In this document: positions 1-8,125 of the stretch, piece after piece | Layout of the letters: each line of letters opens with the position of its first letter | Position numbering within the stretch: the stretch's first letter is position 1 | Source: Saprospirales bacterium GYS_P2D | GTDB taxonomy: Bacteria; Bacteroidota; Bacteroidia; Chitinophagales; Saprospiraceae | Direction of reading: 5' to 3' | DNA: 64,000 nucleotides | NCBI GenBank assembly: GCA_009833045.1 | Contig: WUUP01000005.1 | Span: 124,001 to 188,000 of the forward strand | The notes under the pieces: generated by a model | The model's database searches: none | Told to the model about the DNA's origin: nothing | What the model saw: the letters and a program-made list of their open reading frames with translations, nothing else | Translations under genes and position numbers: made by a program

Positions 1-280
1 CCATGGACTGAGGCTCATCGATGAGTTGACGGACCGTAGAGCTGGGCAATACGACTGGACTGTGGATTTCTGGGGAAATATCAAAATCGATCAGATCAGC
101 AAAAAGGAGAGTATCCTTATCTACAAAAAGATTGTGCAAGTCCAAAAATTTTTGACCTACTGGCTTGCAGTAGCCGACATTGACACCTTTCTGCATCATA
201 CAGGAGACAAGACCCAGCGTGCTGGTAGTTTTACCGACATGTTGATTACTTGCTGCTACGTAGATATTCTTGTATTTCAT
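1..280 (-). CDS. BioD-like P-loop NTPase, 5' part only
   Basis: Partial gene read from the complementary strand; its 3' end lies outside the window. The ATG at 280 is followed by a beta strand and a P-loop, AASNQHVGKTTS (about residues 9-20), and by GYCKPVGQ and a DKDTLLFADLI segment. This pattern matches the dethiobiotin-synthetase-like/cobyrinate-synthase-like ATPases, including the N-terminal domain of long phosphotransacetylases. In Bacteroidota such a stand-alone protein is usually annotated only as an AAA-family ATPase. About 93 residues are visible, so the substrate cannot be assigned. A phosphotransacetylase N-terminal region remains possible. The frame on the + strand across this stretch is a shadow. 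Confidence 0.7.
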   Translation of the reverse strand, partial: MKYKNIYVAASNQHVGKTTSTLGLVSCMMQKGVNVGYCKPVGQKFLDLHNLFVDKDTLLFADLIDFDISPEIHSPVVLPSSTVRQLIDEPQSM

Positions 281-366
281 CACATTTTGAGATCTGATAG
301 CAGCAAAATAAGAGCATTATTTGAGTTGGCCAATTATTGACCAACTCCATTATGTCTTTCCTACTA

Positions 367-3300
367 TTACCATCCTGGGATGAAGTTCAGTCCAAATCGT
401 ACCTGACTGTCTTTCTGTAGCGGATATGCCCAGTATGGCTCTATGATCATAGCACCGAATAAATTGACCCTCACAGATAGGCCTACACTCTTAGCGATGG
501 CCGGTTTTATATTTTGGGTCTCATATCCGATAGATCCATCTGGATTTTCTACTTCTACCAGTAGAGGCTCTCCATCGCTGAGATGGCTGAATTCGTTGAA
601 TGCTACACCGGCATCAAAGAAAAGGGCTAAGTCCGTGAATAGTACATTGGATCCGATAAGAGCTAACTGCTTAGGCCCAGTGAATGGCATCCTAATCTCT
701 GCAGAGATCAGCCCCATCTTAGATCCTAAAAGCTGCTCCAAGTAGAGATCTTCTCCAGCGTCAAAAAAATCATATCCTCTCACAAAGCCCATCTGACCTA
801 TGTATAGTGGATAGACAGAATTGACCTCCTGCTCGTATCGCACATATCCTAATCCTCTGATCGCAAAGGAGAATGGCTTCATCCAGAAGTACTTACGATA
901 GTCTCCTAAAAATCCCACATAGTCATCTACTCCATAGCTTTTCTCTACGGATAGTCTGAAGCGATCTCCGTAAAGAGGAGAGGTCAGGCCGAAATATGAG
1001 TTGTCTCCCACTAAAGCGATATTAGCCGTACCCACGAGTCCTTTAGTAAGGGTGTAAAATTGATTAAACTGTATTTCGTCACCGGTCTCCAATTTATTTC
1101 GTTCTTCTCCAAAAAATCCTCCTCTGGCAAAATTTCCATTGCCAATAGGGATTGCTTGAGAATAAAACTTAGTCTCATCCCATCTGAAGCCTCTATGTCC
1201 GATGTCTGCACTACCCTCGAGACGCAGCGTAGTAGAGAATGGTAAATGAGCAAATACTGTAGCGCTCTTATCAAATATGCGAATGATATTCAGACGATCT
1301 ACGATAGATGTGACAGATTGATTATTACCGATAGGTACCTCCTCGAGCGTGCTTTGACCGTAGGCGCCAAATCGTGTAGGCACATGTGATACTCCAAATC
1401 CCCAGGCTAACTGATTTGATCGATTGATGTAGTTTATACGAGCTCCAAAGTCGTAGATCTCACCATTCAAGGCTACCTGAGAGAAGATCTGATGATTTCC
1501 CAATACATCTCCAAAAAGTAAATCAATACCTCCTTGGAGACCTGTATAGTTGCCAAATGTAGAGTTAGTCACGCCGACGCCTGCACTACCACCGATATAG
1601 TCGAGCTTAAAGTTGGGTTTGTACTTGACGTCTTTAAATGTACTCGTAGATACATAGTCGATTTTGTCTATTCTGCCGAAGCGATCGTTGACAATATCAG
1701 TCTTGCCCATACCTACCATAGGTAATGTGCCTGCGGCGAAATCTACCATTGTTTTATCTACAGGTTCATTGAGCAGACGCTCCACATTACCAGACTTAAT
1801 GGTATACTCGTTCCCATAGTAGTGCGTGAATAGTACCCTGTCTCGAGTACGAGCGGCAGTCAGTACTGGTGAAAATCTTGATATACCGCTCAGTCCTGTC
1901 AAGAAATCAGTCATCCGTAGCACCTCTCCTGTCTCAGGGATGTAGCGATACATATTTCTATACCCATCACCATCTGACATGAAGTAGATATTGTCCTCGT
2001 GATCGTAGCTCGGATTTATATTATTGGCTCCATGAAAAATATCCAAAATTTCAATCTCTCCCGACTCATAGTCCATGATTGCCAGATCATAAGTGTACAT
2101 GCCGTTAGTCCGGCCTTCGGTGAAGCTGCGCTTATCATAGCTGAAGGCGATCTGATCACCAGTCGAGTTAAAGTGTGTTTGTACCTCAGAGTACACGTCG
2201 TCGGTCAGTTGCTTTACTTTTTTCGTCTTAATGTTGTAGACATAGAGGTCGATCTGTCCCTCGACATTACCCGTTACGACGATTTCGCTGGACTGTGGTC
2301 GCCAGTTAGGATTAGTGAATGCAGCGACTCCTGGTATCTCGTGTGTTTCGATGGTAGATCCGTTTTCAGTATTTTTTATGACCAGAGTATTTTTTCCTTT
2401 AGAGAACCCTACGAATGCGAATCGTTTATTGTCTGAAGCCCAAGTACCTGCAGACTCGAGAAAGTTAAAGTTGTCCAGATCTCTGTCCTTTACGAGGCTG
2501 GAGAGCTTACGCAATATTTCTCCATTGCGGGCATCTGCTAAGAATATATCTGTAGAAAAAAGGTCTTTCTCGGACATGTATACCACATACCGACCATTTG
2601 GACTGATCGCTGGAGATACATTGAGTTTGCCCGAGTTTTCTTTGGATAGTAATGTTTTACCAATTCTACTTTCTTTGCCTTCGCCGAGATAGTCTTCATA
2701 GTAGTGCTTGAGGGAGTTTTCCCAGAAAGAACTCAGTGTCTCAAGTGGGACTCCGAATACATCTTGAGAAGCATACTCCATGCCATACATAGCAGTCTTC
2801 ATGAAGAATGGCTCGATGACATTGTCCCCATAGTATCCTGTGAAGAAAGACCAAGCTGCCTGGCCGTACCGATATGGAAAGTATTTGGGATTAGCCATTT
2901 TCTGCAGGCTCGGGACATCATCGTTGAGGATTGCATTTCTCATCCACATAGCAGTGAATGGATCTACTCGGCCGATGGACATATATTCTGCCATGCCCTC
3001 CACTGTCCATAGGGGTAGATTGGATAGAGACTGGATATTAGTCGAGTCACCGCCGAGTATCATGTTAAACTGAAATGCGTGGACTAACTCATGCCCTAAT
3101 ACCTGATGTGTCTGTTGATTAGAGAAGGTCAATGGCATGATCACCCTATTTTTGAGCGCCTCTGTGACTCCTCCTGTTCCTACACCGATGCCACCTGATA
3201 TCGCATTCGTTTGCTGAAACTCCGCATGATTGTTATAGAGTATAAAGGGATTTTTAAAAGGGATATCATGAGACAGTACAGACCCATGAAAATCGTACCA

Positions 3301-3489
3301 TTGCTCCATGTCTTGTGCAAACCAATCTACCATATCTTGATTCTTACTATAGTGGTGTAGATCAAAGTGTGGAGTCTGGTATACTTTGAAATTAAAATTG
3401 CGGTAGCGGGGCTTGTTTCTACCAAAATATTGGGCAGAAAGTTCGACACCGATTATCGTGAGCAGTAAGAAAATTATTGTTTTTTTCAT
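367..3489 (-). CDS. Secreted metallopeptidase-like / WD40-type propeller / outer-membrane barrel protein
   Basis: 1040 residues starting with a signal peptide (MKKTIIFLLLTIIG...LSAQ, residues 1-20). Residues about 30-270 form a gluzincin-like domain with HELVH at 133-137 and WTVEGMAEY at 161-169, where E164 is the likely third zinc ligand. Residues about 280-640 contain repeated 'SPNGRYVVYMSEKD'-like strands typical of TolB/WD40 beta-propellers. The last 350 residues are rich in alternating aromatic beta strands and end in W, like BamA/Omp85-type surface-antigen barrels. The protein probably sits in the outer membrane with the peptidase and propeller domains in the periplasm. That a zinc peptidase is active is inferred from the motif; its substrate is unknown. 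The gene is separated by 86 bp from the BioD-like gene downstream and is divergent from clpB. Confidence 0.72.
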   Translation of the reverse strand: MKKTIIFLLLTIIGVELSAQYFGRNKPRYRNFNFKVYQTPHFDLHHYSKNQDMVDWFAQDMEQWYDFHGSVLSHDIPFKNPFILYNNHAEFQQTNAISGGIGVGTGGVTEALKNRVIMPLTFSNQQTHQVLGHELVHAFQFNMILGGDSTNIQSLSNLPLWTVEGMAEYMSIGRVDPFTAMWMRNAILNDDVPSLQKMANPKYFPYRYGQAAWSFFTGYYGDNVIEPFFMKTAMYGMEYASQDVFGVPLETLSSFWENSLKHYYEDYLGEGKESRIGKTLLSKENSGKLNVSPAISPNGRYVVYMSEKDLFSTDIFLADARNGEILRKLSSLVKDRDLDNFNFLESAGTWASDNKRFAFVGFSKGKNTLVIKNTENGSTIETHEIPGVAAFTNPNWRPQSSEIVVTGNVEGQIDLYVYNIKTKKVKQLTDDVYSEVQTHFNSTGDQIAFSYDKRSFTEGRTNGMYTYDLAIMDYESGEIEILDIFHGANNINPSYDHEDNIYFMSDGDGYRNMYRYIPETGEVLRMTDFLTGLSGISRFSPVLTAARTRDRVLFTHYYGNEYTIKSGNVERLLNEPVDKTMVDFAAGTLPMVGMGKTDIVNDRFGRIDKIDYVSTSTFKDVKYKPNFKLDYIGGSAGVGVTNSTFGNYTGLQGGIDLLFGDVLGNHQIFSQVALNGEIYDFGARINYINRSNQLAWGFGVSHVPTRFGAYGQSTLEEVPIGNNQSVTSIVDRLNIIRIFDKSATVFAHLPFSTTLRLEGSADIGHRGFRWDETKFYSQAIPIGNGNFARGGFFGEERNKLETGDEIQFNQFYTLTKGLVGTANIALVGDNSYFGLTSPLYGDRFRLSVEKSYGVDDYVGFLGDYRKYFWMKPFSFAIRGLGYVRYEQEVNSVYPLYIGQMGFVRGYDFFDAGEDLYLEQLLGSKMGLISAEIRMPFTGPKQLALIGSNVLFTDLALFFDAGVAFNEFSHLSDGEPLLVEVENPDGSIGYETQNIKPAIAKSVGLSVRVNLFGAMIIEPYWAYPLQKDSQVRFGLNFIPGW

Positions 3490-3843
3490 CAGACTATACT
3501 ATTTGGTCATTATATAGGATATCATAAAAAGACACATGGGGCGAAATCGTAACAGTATTAACTGACCTATGTTTGAGAATCTTTTTATGCACATTCTGTT
3601 TTGCTGTTAAATTACTTTTAAAATGTCTCTTAATTTTGATAAGAACGTTTTAATAGGCTCGATTGCTTATGATTTTGACGACAGAAGACTGCCAAAAGTA
3701 TTGATGACGATCTGTATTTATAAGCTTATTTGACAAAGTGGCATTGCTTTTTCGGCGAAAGCTGCCAAATTGACTGAAATTAAATCCAAAAATTTGATTG
3801 GACTATAGTTTGATCAATGAATGTTGGGTATAAAAAATAAAAC
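3490..3843. other. Divergent intergenic region upstream of clpB
   Basis: 354 AT-rich bases between the start of the peptidase/barrel gene and clpB. I see no gene. TATGTTTG at 3569-3576 fits the Bacteroidota -7 element, and TATAGTTTG at 3804-3812 is a near match, but neither has a clear TTTG at the right distance. An imperfect hairpin (GGCA..GCTTT / AAAGC.TGCC) lies at about 3741-3767. The region presumably holds the clpB promoter, but I cannot place it. Confidence 0.35.
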
Positions 3844-6471
3844 ATGACTTACGACAACTTTACCATAAAATCACAGGAGCTCATACTTCGAGCTCAGCAG
3901 ATAGCTGGAGGATTAGATCAGCAGTCTGTAGACACAGTGCATATGCTCAAAGCGCTCTTTGAAGTAGATGAGGATTTGGCAGATTTTCTCTTTGGGAAAA
4001 TGCAAGTCAATATCATCCAGCTGAAGAAAGAGCTGAATAAGGCGATCGAGGCATTTCCTAAAGTAGAAGGCACAGAAAAGCAGTATCTCACTAATGATGC
4101 TAATCAATCACTGAGCAGAGCTAAGAAACTGATGAAAGAATATGGAGATGAATTCATCTCTATCGAGCTCATCATCGCTGGAATCCTCAAAGGGAAAGAT
4201 AAGGCGGCCAAAATCCTCAAAGATTTGGGAGCCTCTGAAGATTCGCTCAAAGCGGCCATCGCAGAACTCCGAAAAGGCAGAAAGGTCACGGATCAACACA
4301 CTGACAATGCCTACAACAGTCTGAAGAAATATGCGATCAATCTCAACGAGAGAGCAGAGTCCGGCAAGCTCGATCCGATCATCGGTAGAGATGAGGAGAT
4401 ACGTAGGATACTGCATATCCTCTCACGAAGAAAGAAAAATAACCCAATCCTGATCGGTGATGCAGGCGTGGGTAAGACAGCTATAGTAGAAGGTATCGCA
4501 TGGCGTATCGTCAAGCAGGACGTACCAGAAAATCTCCTGTCAAAACAGATTTATTCACTGGATATGGCAGCGCTGATCGCTGGGGCGAAGTATAAAGGAG
4601 AATTTGAAGAGAGGCTGAAGGCAGTCATCAAAGAAGTGAATAGCTCTGATGGAGAAATCATCCTATTCGTCGATGAGATACACACCCTGATAGGCGCTGG
4701 TGGAGGTAATGGGGCCATGGATGCCGCTAATATCCTCAAACCGGCCTTGGCAAGAGGTGAGCTGCGCACCATAGGTGCCACGACATTTGATGAGTATCAG
4801 AAGTACTTTGAGAAAGATAAGGCCTTGGTCCGTAGATTTCAGACAGTATTCATCGATGAGCCGAGCGTAGAAGACACGATCAGTATCCTGAGAGGTATTC
4901 AGGACAAGTATGAGGTCTACCACAAAATAGATATTCTCGATGAGGCACTCATAGCAGCTGCCGAACTATCGCACCGATACATCAGCGAGCGAAAGCTACC
5001 TGATAAGGCCATCGATTTGATCGATGAGGCTGCAGCCAAACTAAGGCTCGAACTGGACTCTGTACCAGAAGAGATCGATGAGCTACAGCGAAAAGTCAGA
5101 CAGCTCGAGATCGAGCGAGAAGCGATCAAGCGAGAGAAAAATGAGCGTAAAGAAAAGCGCATCTCTGAGCAAATAGCTAATGCTAAAGAAGAACTCGAGT
5201 CTCGTACAGCGGCATGGAAGAGTGAGAAGGAGATCGTCGATACCGTCCAAAATATCAAGAAACAAATCGAGCAGCTCGAGCACGAAGCGGATAAAGCTGA
5301 GAGAGATAGTGACTTTGAGAAAGTAGCGAAGATCCGATATGGAGATCTCAAGGAAAAAGAAGCTATGCTCAAAGCTGCAGAAGAAAAGCTTGAGGATTTG
5401 CCTGATGACAGCAGATTCACTAATGAGGAGGTGACAGCTAATGATATCGCTGATACCGTATCTAAGTGGACAGGGATCCCAGTCTCTAAAATGCTACAAA
5501 GTGAAAAAGAAAAGCTGCTGAATCTCGAGGATGAAATAGCCAAAAGGCTTATCGGCCAGAAAGAAGCAGTAGTAGCTGTCTCTGATGCCGTTAGACGAAG
5601 CCGGGCAGGCCTGCAAGATGAAAATCGACCAATAGGTTCCTTCATATTCCTCGGACCGACTGGTGTGGGTAAGACTGAGCTGGCTAAGAGTCTAGCCAAA
5701 GTCTTATTCGATGATAAGACGGCGATCACGAGGATCGATATGAGCGAGTTTCAGGAGAAACACTCGGTCTCACGACTCGTAGGTGCGCCTCCGGGATATG
5801 TAGGCTATGATGAGGGCGGACAGCTCACTGAGGCAGTACGTCGCAAGCCTTACTCTATCATCCTACTCGATGAGATTGAGAAAGCCCACCCAGATGTATT
5901 CAATGTATTGCTACAGGTACTCGATGATGGTCGACTGACTGATAACAAAGGTCGTGTAGCCAACTTTAAGAATACGATCATCATCATGACCTCTAATATG
6001 GGGGCGGAGACGATCCTTGAGAATTTTGAAGATCTGGCTGAGCTCGGAGATAAGCATAGAGCAGATATCATCGAGACGACTAAGGTCGAAGTCTTTGAGT
6101 TCTTAAAAGAGCACCTCCGACCAGAATTTTTGAATCGTATTGATGAGAAGATCATGTTCCTCCCGCTCACTAAAGCAGAGATCGAGCAGATCGCAGGCTT
6201 GCTCCTCAAGGGAGTGCGTGGCAATCTGGCAAAATCAAATATCTCTATTGAGCTCAGTGATGAGGCCATGGGTCTTCTGGCAGATCTGGGATATGACCCT
6301 CAGTTTGGCGCCAGACCGCTCAAGAGAGTCATCCAAAAGGAGATCGTCAATGAACTATCCAAGCTGATCCTCTCTGGTAAAGCAACTGATGGAGATCAAG
6401 TGAGCGTAGCCGTAGTCAATGGTACATTTGCCTTCTCCGTATTAGAAGGGGCGAATGTGGAAGAAGAATAA
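3844..6471 (+). CDS. clpB: ATP-dependent disaggregase ClpB
   Basis: Hexameric AAA+ chaperone that pulls polypeptides out of aggregates together with DnaK in the cytoplasm. The 875 residues match the usual ClpB length (about 860-875). Order of domains: N-terminal Clp repeat domain (1-145), first AAA+ module with Walker A GDAGVGKT (205-212), a long charged coiled-coil middle domain (about 405-525) that distinguishes ClpB from ClpA/ClpC, second AAA+ module with GPTGVGKT (604-611), and the C-terminal D2-small domain. No ClpP-binding tripeptide loop is apparent. The middle domain is complete. ATG start is directly preceded by an A-rich stretch, usual for this phylum. A strong terminator follows the stop. 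Confidence 0.97.
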   Translation: MTYDNFTIKSQELILRAQQIAGGLDQQSVDTVHMLKALFEVDEDLADFLFGKMQVNIIQLKKELNKAIEAFPKVEGTEKQYLTNDANQSLSRAKKLMKEYGDEFISIELIIAGILKGKDKAAKILKDLGASEDSLKAAIAELRKGRKVTDQHTDNAYNSLKKYAINLNERAESGKLDPIIGRDEEIRRILHILSRRKKNNPILIGDAGVGKTAIVEGIAWRIVKQDVPENLLSKQIYSLDMAALIAGAKYKGEFEERLKAVIKEVNSSDGEIILFVDEIHTLIGAGGGNGAMDAANILKPALARGELRTIGATTFDEYQKYFEKDKALVRRFQTVFIDEPSVEDTISILRGIQDKYEVYHKIDILDEALIAAAELSHRYISERKLPDKAIDLIDEAAAKLRLELDSVPEEIDELQRKVRQLEIEREAIKREKNERKEKRISEQIANAKEELESRTAAWKSEKEIVDTVQNIKKQIEQLEHEADKAERDSDFEKVAKIRYGDLKEKEAMLKAAEEKLEDLPDDSRFTNEEVTANDIADTVSKWTGIPVSKMLQSEKEKLLNLEDEIAKRLIGQKEAVVAVSDAVRRSRAGLQDENRPIGSFIFLGPTGVGKTELAKSLAKVLFDDKTAITRIDMSEFQEKHSVSRLVGAPPGYVGYDEGGQLTEAVRRKPYSIILLDEIEKAHPDVFNVLLQVLDDGRLTDNKGRVANFKNTIIIMTSNMGAETILENFEDLAELGDKHRADIIETTKVEVFEFLKEHLRPEFLNRIDEKIMFLPLTKAEIEQIAGLLLKGVRGNLAKSNISIELSDEAMGLLADLGYDPQFGARPLKRVIQKEIVNELSKLILSGKATDGDQVSVAVVNGTFAFSVLEGANVEEE

Positions 6472-6496
6472 CAGTAGAAAATAATAGAAGTGATAA

Positions 6497-6527
6497 GGCA
6501 GATCTGGATATCAGGTCTGCCTTTTTA
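6497..6527 (+). terminator. Rho-independent terminator of clpB
   Basis: A 10-bp stem (GGCAGATCTG / CAGGTCTGCC with one G-T pair, loop GATAT) is followed by TTTTTATT. It lies 26 bp after the clpB stop. Its T tract overlaps the stop codon of the convergent gene that ends at 6525. Confidence 0.9.
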
Positions 6528-7352
6528 TTGAAAAATAACTTGAAGCGACTGGTGGGCCTTAGGTAATGTTGCCTTCAGCCTATCAAGATGCTCATGATAT
6601 GCATAGATCAGCAGAGCGACTTTGCCGATATGATTGAGTCCTGTGACTTTCTTGATGCTATCGAGATCATAGTCCACGAGCTCGCATATGCTCTCAGGGG
6701 TGAGTTCTGAGACATCCGGATAGTCCATGCGAGGATGCTCGCTGAGCCAGCAGAGTATAGCGGCATAGAGGCCAATATTGAAAAACTCTAAGGCTGGATT
6801 AAATCCATTGACTAAATGCTCTTTAGATAGTATTACTACTCCTTCGTCTTCAGGATTGACTTCTACTGTGTGTAGATACTGATGGTCAGGGGAAGCAAAT
6901 GGGTGATGATACAGCACAAAATGCTTGAACCCATCCATCAGAAACTCCTCACGATGGAGTGTCAGTCGAATGAATTCATGAGAAAGAAGTGCTTTTATAT
7001 CTTCTTGTAGGTGAAAATCTTTTTTCTCCTTAAGAGTATATTCCTTGACATGCATGAATGTGGATAGCCGATCCTCAAATCGTTTTCTGAGATCTTGATC
7101 AAGATTCATATAGTAGGGAGAATATGCAGACAGCCAGGCTTTGATTTTCTTATCCAGTGTTGGAGGGTGATTTGTCCACCATGCCCTATCTATTGGCTCA
7201 TGAAAAAAGTAAATCAGCACTAATCCTATGATCCCTGGGATCAGTGTGTAGAGATGCGAGTCAGGATGGTGATACATCCCATAAAAGCCGAAATAGGCCA
7301 ACATGATGAAAAAGGGAATCGAGAGCGTCCTGGATAGAGAGGATATGCGCAT
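6525..7352 (-). CDS. MtfA-like membrane protein lacking the zinc-peptidase motif
   Basis: About 275 residues. Two membrane segments near the N terminus (roughly LSIPFFIMLAYFGFYGMY and LYTLIPGIIGLVLIYFF) precede a soluble domain. The segment from WLSAYSPYYMNLDQDLRKRF through the KEY and GVVILSKEHLVNGF stretches follows the MtfA/peptidase M90 (DUF980) pattern. At the place where MtfA proteins carry N-x-x-x-HExxH this one reads NIGLYAAILCWL, so both zinc histidines and the catalytic glutamate are missing. I infer a non-catalytic relative; the function is unknown. An open frame extends to 7394, but that start would lie inside a terminator hairpin, so the ATG at 7352 (MRISSLSR) is preferred. Its 3' end overlaps the clpB terminator tail. 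Confidence 0.6.
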   Translation of the reverse strand: MRISSLSRTLSIPFFIMLAYFGFYGMYHHPDSHLYTLIPGIIGLVLIYFFHEPIDRAWWTNHPPTLDKKIKAWLSAYSPYYMNLDQDLRKRFEDRLSTFMHVKEYTLKEKKDFHLQEDIKALLSHEFIRLTLHREEFLMDGFKHFVLYHHPFASPDHQYLHTVEVNPEDEGVVILSKEHLVNGFNPALEFFNIGLYAAILCWLSEHPRMDYPDVSELTPESICELVDYDLDSIKKVTGLNHIGKVALLIYAYHEHLDRLKATLPKAHQSLQVIFQ

Positions 7353-7370
7353 AGTAGAGTATTGCTCTGC

Positions 7371-7407
7371 ATAAAAATAAAAAAGCCAACTCAAACAGAG
7401 TCGGCTT
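7371..7407 (-). terminator. Original tRNA-Phe terminator, now cut off by the insertion
   Basis: Read on the minus strand: a stem AAGCCGACTC / GAGTTGGCTT (one mismatch, loop TGTTT) followed by TTTTTTATTTTT. No gene on the minus strand ends just upstream now. It sits 50 bp beyond the attL repeat, exactly where the terminator of the tRNA-Phe gene would lie before the element inserted. That interpretation is inference from the layout. Confidence 0.7.
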
Positions 7408-7457
7408 AATTTTCAGAGTTCACACAGTCACCATGTAGTGATATGTGTAAGATTTTC

Positions 7458-7472
7458 TTGTGGTACCTCCAG
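7458..7472. repeat. attL, distal copy of the 15-bp integration core
   Basis: TTGTGGTACCTCCAG, identical to 13935-13949. It duplicates the tRNA-Phe acceptor-stem 3' strand, the discriminator base and the following bases. This is the expected scar of a tyrosine recombinase that uses a tRNA 3' end as target. Confidence 0.9.
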
Positions 7473-7482
7473 TACCCGACCA

Positions 7483-7524
7483 CAATACTGATAATCAATT
7501 AGTTACGCTCGATTGTCAGTATTG
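7483..7524. repeat. 14-bp inverted repeat next to attL
   Basis: CAATACTGATAATC (7483-7496) and GATTGTCAGTATTG (7511-7524) are complementary at 13 of 14 positions with a 14-bp spacer. It lies between the attL core and the left arm-type sites, a plausible place for excisionase or recombinase binding. The role is inferred from position only. Confidence 0.6.
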
Positions 7525-7548
7525 GGGTACGCTCAGGGGTACAAAATT
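7522..7548. promoter_or_regulatory. Left arm-type site pair (two GGGGTAC motifs)
   Basis: Two direct GGGGTAC motifs spaced 12 bp apart, start to start, within TTGGGGTACGCTCAGGGG followed by TACAAAATT. The same 27-bp block, with only two central bases changed, occurs near the right end at 13802-13828. Short direct repeats at both ends of a tyrosine-recombinase element, inside the core sites, fit integrase arm-binding sites. This function is inferred. Confidence 0.65.
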
Positions 7549-7633
7549 TCACTGAAAATTGATTTCAGCAGCTAATATATACCAGTATCTCGATACTACA
7601 ACCCATTCTAATTGAAATACATCTCTACTTATG

Positions 7634-7776
7634 GTCAGCTCGTGTATGATCCGGATGCTGATTGTCGAGGTAATCAGTGGATGCGCTCATGACGATTTTG
7701 ACCGACAACGGATGCTGATTGTCGAGGTGAATCCGTGGATGCACTGATGTTGATGATGACCGACAACCGATGCTGC
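7634..7776. repeat. Degenerate copies of the 58-bp element repeat
   Basis: About two and a half diverged copies of the repeat found at 11472-11786. GGATGCTGATTGTCGAGG starts at 7653 and again at 7710, and GCGCTCATGACGAT is also kept. Spacing is 57 bp here because one base is missing. Both short hairpin arms of the repeat unit are largely conserved. Confidence 0.8.
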
Positions 7777-7783
7777 GGAGTAA

Positions 7784-7885
7784 TATATCTTTCAAGTATT
7801 CGCCTTGCTGATATGTCATATATCGACTCTAAGAAGGTTTCTAATGTATTTGGTCTCATTGTGCTACGGATCTTTGTTGTGCTCT
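7784..7885 (-). pseudogene. Fragment of a DUF6371-like gene
   Basis: This stretch is closely similar to 8793-8895, the internal part of the intact zinc-finger/Toprim gene. Translated on the minus strand it gives NTLETFLESIYDISARRILERY where the intact protein has NTLEVFIASIYGTSARRILERY. Similarity fades on both sides and no full gene is present. It is a decayed or recombined remnant, directly next to the degenerate 58-bp repeats. The differences indicate a diverged paralogue, not a fresh copy. Confidence 0.75.
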
Positions 7886-7957
7886 TAGAGTTGATGTTTA
7901 GTAATTTCTATTTTCAGAATTCATTGTTTAAACAACAAACTCTACTGATGGAGACAT

Positions 7958-7992
7958 AAAAAAAGCGGCCTCCAGCACATAGAGACCGCTTA
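7958..7992 (-). terminator. Terminator of the element's minus-strand operon
   Basis: On the minus strand a 10-bp stem AAGCGGTCTC / GAGGCCGCTT (one G-T pair, 9-base loop) is followed by TTTTTTTATG. It is the first strong terminator after the Toprim gene ending at 8250, so it probably ends the HTH-sORF-DUF3987-Toprim transcript. Confidence 0.85.
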
Positions 7993-8110
7993 AAGAAAAG
8001 CTAATTAATATGAATAGTTCTTTTCCGAGATAGGAAGGGAATTATTGAATAATAACATGAAGATATAACAAATATCAATAACGCATACGGCAAATAGGGT
8101 GATTGTAAGA

Positions 8111-8125
8111 AATTGATAATCAATT
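8111..8125. promoter_or_regulatory. TTGATAATCAA palindrome, repeated in the element
   Basis: AATTGATAATCAATT is a perfect palindrome around a central A. Related sites occur at 7489-7500 (TGATAATCAATT), 9242-9252 (TTGATTATCAA, perfect) and 9375-9383 (TGATTATCA). Four copies of a short palindrome in the non-coding parts of one small element suggest an operator for a dimeric regulator. I cannot say which protein would bind. Confidence 0.45.

Noticed and set aside
26-340. + strand frame of 104 codons
   Set aside because: It is antisense to the BioD-like gene, which has a clear P-loop on the minus strand.
4917-5729. 270-codon frame on the minus strand inside clpB
   Set aside because: Serine-rich low-complexity translation with no family pattern; typical shadow of the ClpB middle domain.
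7625-7859. Two 60-codon minus-strand frames at the left end of the element
   Set aside because: They cross the degenerate 58-bp repeats and only the part at 7784-7857 resembles a protein; treated as a gene fragment.
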